DNA from: Candidatus Omnitrophica bacterium CG02_land_8_20_14_3_00__42_8
GTDB lineage: Bacteria > Omnitrophota > Gorgyraeia > Gorgyraeales > Gorgyraeaceae
Length of the DNA: 9,687 nucleotides
Assembly: GCA_002780805.1 (NCBI GenBank)
Contig: PEUD01000116.1
Span: 1 to 9,687, forward strand
Direction: 5' to 3'
Shown: piece by piece, positions 5,651 through 9,687 of the stretch
Numbering within the stretch: position 1 is the stretch's first letter
How the letters are laid out: every line of letters begins with the position of its first letter
Translations under genes and position numbers: made by a program
Notes under the pieces: model-generated
What the model saw: only the letters and a program-made list of their open reading frames with translations
What the model was told of the DNA's origin: nothing
Databases searched by the model: none

Positions 5651-6526
5651 TTACGCCCTTGGGTGGACCTTGTCGTAAATCGATCTCAATCTCTCGGTAG
5701 TCACATGCGTGTATATCTGAGTCGTGGAAAGATTCGCGTGGCCTAAAAGTTCCTGCACCGATCTCAAGTCCGCCCCCCTGTCCAGCATATGGGTGGCAAA
5801 AGAATGCCTTAATGAATGAGGAGAGATATTCTCATTAAGGCTGGTTTTATGGATATATTTATGGACTATCCTTCTTACAGCCCTGTCGCTCACGCGCCTT
5901 TTGCTTTTATTAATAAATACCGGTTTTTTTTCATTTATATCGCTCACGCCGATCCTTTCAAAATAGGCCCTTATAGTTCTCAGGGCCTTGTCCCCTATGG
6001 GCACAAGCCTTTCTTTCTTGCCTTTTCCGCGTACCTTTAATACCCCGCTTATAAAATCAATGTCCTCTTTATTCAGGCCCACAAGCTCGCCCACTCTTAT
6101 CCCAGTTGAATAAAGCGTTTCCAGAATAGCCCTGTCGCGCAAGCCTGTATCATCGGAAGGATCCGGGGATTCTAAGAGTTTCACAGCATCATCTATGCTT
6201 AAAAATAGGGGCAATTTCTTCTCTATCTTGGGCGTTGAAAGGCTGACGCTGGGATTGGCCTTTATATACCCTTCCCTGTAAAGAAATTTAAAAAAACTCC
6301 TGAGGCAGGCCATCTTTCTGGCTACGGATCTCCTTGCGAAATTCCTCTCCTTCATCCTGGCCAGAAAAAGCCTCACGTCCAGATGAGTAATCTGCTCTAT
6401 AGGTTTATCTTTTATTGATTCACTGAATTCCCTGAGGTCTATCTTATAGTTAGTTACGGTATGTCCCGAGGCGTTCTTTTCAATCTGCAGATAATTGATA
6501 AATTTATACACATATCGGTCAAACAT
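5651..6526 (-). CDS. xerC: Tyrosine recombinase XerC/XerD (chromosome dimer resolution)
   Basis: A 291-residue site-specific recombinase that, with a partner Xer protein, resolves chromosome dimers at dif during cell division. Residues 1-92 form the SAM-like core-binding domain, including SVARKMACLRSFFKFLYREG (67-86). The catalytic domain has the full set: Arg144 (TGIRVGEL), Lys168 (RGKGKKERLVP), His237 and Arg240 (PHSLRHSFATH), His263 (LLGHANLSTT) and nucleophile Tyr272 (IYTHV). The ending IYDKVHPRA resembles XerC more than XerD, but the assignment between the two is uncertain. Length is typical (290-300). A Shine-Dalgarno GAGG lies six bases before the ATG, inside the end of topA, and the genes overlap by 8 nt. 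topA followed by xerC recalls the dprA-topA-trmFO-xerC order in Bacillus, here without trmFO. Confidence 0.93.
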   Translation of the reverse strand: MFDRYVYKFINYLQIEKNASGHTVTNYKIDLREFSESIKDKPIEQITHLDVRLFLARMKERNFARRSVARKMACLRSFFKFLYREGYIKANPSVSLSTPKIEKKLPLFLSIDDAVKLLESPDPSDDTGLRDRAILETLYSTGIRVGELVGLNKEDIDFISGVLKVRGKGKKERLVPIGDKALRTIRAYFERIGVSDINEKKPVFINKSKRRVSDRAVRRIVHKYIHKTSLNENISPHSLRHSFATHMLDRGADLRSVQELLGHANLSTTQIYTHVTTERLRSIYDKVHPRA

Positions 6527-8525
6527 CTTCTACCTCTAACGCGGTATCTTCGTCACTCTGGGAGGGAAGCCTGCGGGATATATGATGGCATTTCGGATAA
6601 TTAGAACAGCCGTAAAAATGCCTGCCTCTTTTGGAGCGGCGCTCGACGAGCATTCCGCCGCAGTCAGGCTCAGGGCATTTCACGCCCGTAGGTATAGCTT
6701 TGGCAAACCTGCAGTTAGGAAAATCGGAACAGCTTAAAAACCTTCCGAGCCTTCCCCATTTTATAACCATGGGCTTGCCGCATTTTTCGCAAATCTCCAA
6801 GGTTTTTACAACCTCGCCTTTTACCTTGCGCATATTTACTTTCGCGTACTCCACGTCTTTCTCAAAAGGCTCATAAAATCTTTTAAGCACCTCTACACTT
6901 TTTTCGCGGCCTTCTTCTATCTCATCCAGCTCTTCTTCCATTTTGGCAGTAAATTCCATGTCCAGAATTCTGGGAAAACTCTTTATTAAAAGATCCGTCA
7001 CTATGATACCCAATTCTGAAGGGTGGAAATAATTTTCTTTCCTTTTTACATAATTACGGGCAATGATGGTCTGGATGATAGGTGCATACGTGCTCGGCCT
7101 TCCAATCCCGTCTTCTTCTAGGGCCTTTACAAGAGAAGCGTCTGAATATCTCGGAGGAGGCTTTGTAAAGTGCTGATTTGGATTCAGTTTTAAAAGATCC
7201 AGAACTTCTCCTGTTTCTAAAGAAGGGAGTAATTTTTCTTCTTCTTTATCTTCCTCATTTTCCTGATAAACTACACTGAAACCCTGGAATATCTTCTGAG
7301 AACCATTGGCTTTAAAAATACATCTTCCCGCCTTTATATTAACGCTCACCACATTAAATACAGCCGGAGTCATCTGGCTGGATATAAAACGATTCCATAT
7401 CAACGTATAGAGTTTATACTGGTCGGGCGTCAGAAATTCTTTTATGCTGTCAGGTTCTCTCAGAGGCAATGCAGGCCTTATTGCTTCATGGGCCTCTTGA
7501 GCGCTTTTCTTTGATTTGTATACGTTCGGCATGCTTGGCACAAATTCAGAGCCATATTTTTCAAGTATATATTTTCTTGCAAAGGCCTGCGACTCCTTCG
7601 AGAGCTTCACGGAATCCGTGCGCATGTAAGTTATAAGACCCACGTTGCCCTCATCTCCTATTGGCAAGCCTTCGTATAACTGCTGGGCTACCTTCATGGT
7701 CTTATTGGCCTGGAACCTGAGTTTGTAAAAAGCCTCCTGCTGGAGCTTAGAGGTCGTAAAAGGCGGCTGGCTGTATTTTTTCTTTTCTTTCTTGTCAACG
7801 CTTGTGACTAGGAACTTCTCCTTTTCAAGTTCAGTTACCAGTTTTACAGAATCTTCTTTGTTCTTAAGGTCTATTTTTTTATCGTCTATCCTATCAAGTT
7901 TCGCAGTAAATCTGGAATTTTCTACGTCTTTCTTTTTGAGCTCCGCCTCTATATCCCAATATTCATCCGGTATAAAAACACGGATCTCGTTTTCCCTGTC
8001 AACGATAAGCCTCACTGCGACTGACTGGACTCTGCCTGCTGAAAGTCCCCTGCCAACTTTCCTCCACAATAATGGGCTTATGCTGTAACCCACCAACCGA
8101 TCCAGCACCCTCCTTGCCTGCTGAGCGTCCACCATGTTCATATCTATGTTGCCGGGCTTGGAGATTGCCGCATCTATCGCAACCTTTGTAATTTCATGGA
8201 AAGAGATCCTGTGGATTTTTTTCTTCTTGCCTAAAAGATTGGCAAGATGCCAGCTTATCGCCTCCCCTTCTCTGTCAGGGTCTGTTGCCAAGAATATATT
8301 GTCTACATCAGCCGCTGCTTTTTTCAACACATCCACTATCTTCTTCTTGCCCGGTATCATTATGTACTCAGGCGTAAAACCCTTTTTTATATCTATGCCC
8401 ATCTTCGATTTAGGCAGATCCATTATATGGCCCATTGAAGAAGTAACAGTAAAGTTTTTACCGAGTATTTTATTTATAGTGCTGGCCTTTGCAGGCGATT
8501 CAACAATAACAAGCGATTTGGACAT
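6519..8525 (-). CDS. topA: DNA topoisomerase I (type IA)
   Basis: A 668-residue enzyme that relaxes negative supercoils by transient single-strand cleavage. The N-terminal TOPRIM domain carries LVIVESPAKA with Glu9, SSMGHIMDLP (29-38) and TDPDREGEAI (Asp82, Asp84, Glu86) for Mg2+ binding. QQARRVLDRLVGYSISPLLW lies at 135-154 and LSAGRVQSVAVRL at 161-173. The active-site Tyr300 is in GLITYMRTDS. The C-terminus has two C4 zinc ribbons: CEKCGKP with CSDFPNC, and CPEPDCGG with CSNYPKC. Length is close to B. subtilis TopA (about 690). The start at 8525 (MSKSLVIVES) matches the family; an ATG at 8561 would add twelve Arg-rich residues unlike any TopA and would run into a repeat unit. A 5-bp hairpin (8532-8549) sits just before the ATG. 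It overlaps xerC by 8 nt. Confidence 0.97.
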   Translation of the reverse strand: MSKSLVIVESPAKASTINKILGKNFTVTSSMGHIMDLPKSKMGIDIKKGFTPEYIMIPGKKKIVDVLKKAAADVDNIFLATDPDREGEAISWHLANLLGKKKKIHRISFHEITKVAIDAAISKPGNIDMNMVDAQQARRVLDRLVGYSISPLLWRKVGRGLSAGRVQSVAVRLIVDRENEIRVFIPDEYWDIEAELKKKDVENSRFTAKLDRIDDKKIDLKNKEDSVKLVTELEKEKFLVTSVDKKEKKKYSQPPFTTSKLQQEAFYKLRFQANKTMKVAQQLYEGLPIGDEGNVGLITYMRTDSVKLSKESQAFARKYILEKYGSEFVPSMPNVYKSKKSAQEAHEAIRPALPLREPDSIKEFLTPDQYKLYTLIWNRFISSQMTPAVFNVVSVNIKAGRCIFKANGSQKIFQGFSVVYQENEEDKEEEKLLPSLETGEVLDLLKLNPNQHFTKPPPRYSDASLVKALEEDGIGRPSTYAPIIQTIIARNYVKRKENYFHPSELGIIVTDLLIKSFPRILDMEFTAKMEEELDEIEEGREKSVEVLKRFYEPFEKDVEYAKVNMRKVKGEVVKTLEICEKCGKPMVIKWGRLGRFLSCSDFPNCRFAKAIPTGVKCPEPDCGGMLVERRSKRGRHFYGCSNYPKCHHISRRLPSQSDEDTALEVEDV

Positions 8526-8557
8526 ATTATTGCGAGCCCTTTTTCTCGCTAAGTTAA

Positions 8558-8580
8558 GCAAAGCAAGCTTTGCCGCTACA
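8558..8580 (-). repeat. REP-like palindromic unit 1 (inverted copy, dprA-topA spacer)
   Basis: On the plus strand GCAAAGC-AA-GCTTTGC (8558-8573) is a perfect 7-bp palindrome, followed by one base and GCTACA (8575-8580). Read on the minus strand this is TGTAG, two bases, 7-bp stem with loop TT: the same architecture as units 2 and 3 but in opposite orientation. It faces unit 2 head to head across a 9-base gap (8581-8589), so GCTACA and TGTAGC can also pair with each other. Confidence 0.65.
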
Positions 8581-8589
8581 ACACACGGA

Positions 8590-8614
8590 TGTAGCCGCAG
8601 CGCCTTGCGCTGCC
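8590..8614 (+). repeat. REP-like palindromic unit 2 (dprA-topA spacer)
   Basis: TGTAGC (8590-8595), one base, then GCAGCGC-CTT-GCGCTGC (8597-8613), a perfect 7-bp stem with a 3-base loop, then C. It is a direct tandem repeat of unit 3, which begins on the next base. Relative to unit 3 the fifth base pair of the stem is C-G (8601/8609) instead of A-T (8626/8633): both sides changed together, keeping the stem intact. Confidence 0.65.
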
Positions 8615-8638
8615 TGTAGCTGCAGAGCTTGCTCTGCC
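8615..8638 (+). repeat. REP-like palindromic unit 3 (dprA-topA spacer)
   Basis: TGTAGC (8615-8620), one base, then GCAGAGC-TT-GCTCTGC (8622-8637), a perfect 7-bp stem with a 2-base loop. It is the tandem neighbour of unit 2, differing by a one-base deletion in the loop, one spacer base and one compensated base pair. The spacer continues to dprA with a 10-bp palindrome TAAGATCTTA (8640-8649) and nothing else I can name. No -35/-10 pair for topA stood out in the spacer. Confidence 0.65.
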
Positions 8639-8669
8639 CTAAGATCTTATTAACATTCCCTGCAATAAC

Positions 8670-9687
8670 TTAAATTTTAACAAAATTCTTGCCCGGCAGC
8701 TGTTTTACGAACTTCTTGATCTCCAGGTTTAATAATATTTTAGCGATTCTGTTAAGGCCGATGCCGCTTTCCCGGCATATATCATCTATATATTTGGGAT
8801 CACTGGATAATAAAGTATATACTAAACTTTCCTCTTTGTCCAATGCAGAACCTTCTATCCGACTCCGTGAGTCGCCATCTTGGCGACTCACGGAGTCGGA
8901 TAGGTTAAGCTCTTCGAGTATATCTTCTACTCCCTGAGCTAATTTGGCTCCTTGTTTGATAAGTTTATTAGTGCCTTTTGAAGTCATTGAATCTACTTTT
9001 CCAGGCACTGCAAAAACTTCCCTGCCCTGCTCTAAAGCGCAATCACATGTAATAAGCGCTCCGCTTTTTTCAGCTGCTTCTACACACACAACTCCCAAAG
9101 AAAGCCCGCTTATAATTCTATTTCTTCTTGGAAAATTCCATTTATCTGGTATGGTATTCATTGGAAATTCGCTGATTACAGCGCCTGACTCGGAAATTCT
9201 TTCAGCTAAATCCTTATGCTCTTCGGGATAGATATGAGCAAGGCCTGAACCTAAAACTGCGATTGTCCTTTTCTTTGCCTTTAATGCACCCTTATGGCTG
9301 CTTGAATCAATGCCTCTAGCTAGGCCGGAAACCACTGTAATGCCATGCGAAGCTAATTCAAATCCTAATTTTTCAGCTGTTTGAAGGCCATAAAAAGACG
9401 CTAGACGCGAACCAACTATCGCAATAGCTAATTTGTCCTCCGGTAAAATCTTGCCTTTAACGTATAAAACTACAGGCGGGTCATATATATTCTTCAGATT
9501 CTCGGGATAATCCTTGTCTAAAAAAGTAATAACCTTTACGCTGTGTTTTTTGATCAGGTCCAGTTCCTTATTTAAATTTATCTTCTTAATCGCCTGCGGT
9601 ATCTTAGCAGCTCTAATCTGCCCTATTTCCTTTATTTGCCCAATTTCTGTCTCGTCTGCTTTAAAAACTTTTTCCAAAGACCCAAAA
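8670..9687 (-). CDS. dprA: DNA processing protein DprA/Smf, 5' end cut by window edge
   Basis: DprA binds incoming single-stranded DNA and loads RecA during natural transformation; it is also widespread in bacteria not known to be competent. The frame is open to the edge. The residues before a TTG at 9677 read FGS and continue LEKVFKAD, matching the FGS-x-E-x-V region of the N-terminal SAM domain, so TTG is not the start and roughly 20 or more residues lie outside. Counting from that TTG, the Rossmann domain includes AIVGSRLASFYG (86-97), VVSGLARGIDSSSHKGAL (115-132), the TIAVLGSGL stretch (138-146), FPRRNRIISGLS (182-193), VEAAEKSGALIT (199-210) and REVFAVPGK (219-227). A C-terminal winged helix (about 280-335) contains DDICRESGIGLNRIAKILLNL. 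The linker, residues 259-275, is encoded by a perfect 49-base hairpin (8855-8903). The stop is followed by the REP-like cluster. Confidence 0.95.
   Translation of the reverse strand, partial: FGSLEKVFKADETEIGQIKEIGQIRAAKIPQAIKKINLNKELDLIKKHSVKVITFLDKDYPENLKNIYDPPVVLYVKGKILPEDKLAIAIVGSRLASFYGLQTAEKLGFELASHGITVVSGLARGIDSSSHKGALKAKKRTIAVLGSGLAHIYPEEHKDLAERISESGAVISEFPMNTIPDKWNFPRRNRIISGLSLGVVCVEAAEKSGALITCDCALEQGREVFAVPGKVDSMTSKGTNKLIKQGAKLAQGVEDILEELNLSDSVSRQDGDSRSRIEGSALDKEESLVYTLLSSDPKYIDDICRESGIGLNRIAKILLNLEIKKFVKQLPGKNFVKI
8855..8903. repeat. Perfect 23-bp inverted repeat inside the dprA reading frame
   Basis: Arms 8855-8877 and 8881-8903 are complementary at all 23 positions, with a 3-base loop TCT (8878-8880). 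With a 3-base bulge (8853-8855) the pairing extends outward by AACC (8849-8852) and GGTT (8903-8906). Each arm is itself palindromic: CGACTC-CGT-GAGTCG (8860-8874) and its inverted copy (8884-8898), so the DNA can fold as one long or two short hairpins. It stays in frame in dprA and encodes LSDSVSRQDGDSRSRI, a polar Ser/Arg/Asp stretch in the domain linker. Such perfect symmetry is not expected from protein-coding constraint and points to an inserted palindromic element or, less likely, an assembly artefact. Confidence 0.85.

Noticed and set aside
8526..8561. Twelve-residue extension of TopA from ATG 8561
   Set aside because: The added residues are Arg-rich and not part of the TopA fold, and the ATG overlaps repeat unit 1; MSKSLVIVES at 8525 is the family start.
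8134..8619. Long plus-strand open frame opposite topA
   Set aside because: It is the antisense shadow of conserved TopA codons, with no Shine-Dalgarno sequence and no recognisable domain. The same holds for the plus-strand frames at 2516-2986 and 3510-3857.
8558..8638. CRISPR array
   Set aside because: The three units are nearly adjacent, one is inverted, and there are no regularly sized unique spacers and no cas genes.
8558..8638. Ordinary intrinsic terminator of dprA
   Set aside because: None of the stems is followed by a T-run on the minus strand, and three tandem or inverted copies with a shared TGTAG foot fit a repeat family better; incidental termination is not excluded.
9675..9677. 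TTG as the dprA start codon
   Set aside because: Upstream in-frame residues FGS continue the conserved N-terminal domain motif, so the gene simply runs off the window.

Overview
The window reads as a compact housekeeping region from an uncultured, moderately AT-rich, Gram-negative-type (diderm) bacterium. An AsmA/TamB-like envelope protein argues for an outer membrane. Split class I fumarase genes inside a tightly overlapping operon are common in anaerobes. The overall style (Lys/Ile-rich proteins, 1- to 4-nt gene overlaps, AsmA-like proteins) reminds me of Candidatus Omnitrophota, but that placement is inference and no marker here proves it. There are no phage, plasmid, CRISPR or antibiotic-resistance genes.

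Layout, left to right. A tRNA-Pro(UGG) gene on the minus strand (75-152) has a near-consensus promoter. It is divergent from a plus-strand AsmA-like gene (274-1620) whose promoter suggests a leaderless mRNA. Every other gene is on the minus strand. Read in transcription order from the right edge they are: dprA (runs off the window) - spacer with three palindromic repeats - topA - xerC (8-nt overlap) - spacer with a fourth repeat - queC - terminator-like hairpin - queE - fumarase alpha - fumarase beta - rph - rdgB. The last five are joined by overlaps of 4, 4, 4 and 1 nt and must be one translationally coupled unit. Its final gene, rdgB, converges on and overlaps the 3' end of the AsmA-like gene by 32 bp.

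Functional themes are DNA topology, recombination and uptake (dprA, topA, xerC), 7-deazaguanine/queuosine precursor synthesis (queC, queE), central carbon metabolism (two-subunit fumarase), and tRNA 3' processing plus nucleotide-pool sanitation (rph, rdgB). dprA-topA-xerC and rph-rdgB are conserved neighbourhoods in many bacteria (for example Bacillus). Their union with queC/queE and a fumarase is less usual.

The most interesting content is not in the gene list. (1) Four short hairpin units share one architecture: TGTAG, two bases, a 7-bp perfect stem, a 2-3-nt loop. Three are clustered between dprA and topA (one inverted, two in tandem) and one lies between xerC and queC. Stem differences between units are compensatory. 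The GTAG foot is the hallmark of REP elements mobilised by RAYT/TnpA-REP transposases, so this looks like a REP/BIME family. (2) A perfect 23-bp inverted repeat with a 3-nt loop (8855-8903) sits inside the dprA reading frame, exactly in the linker between the Rossmann domain and the C-terminal winged helix. It resembles an in-frame palindromic element.
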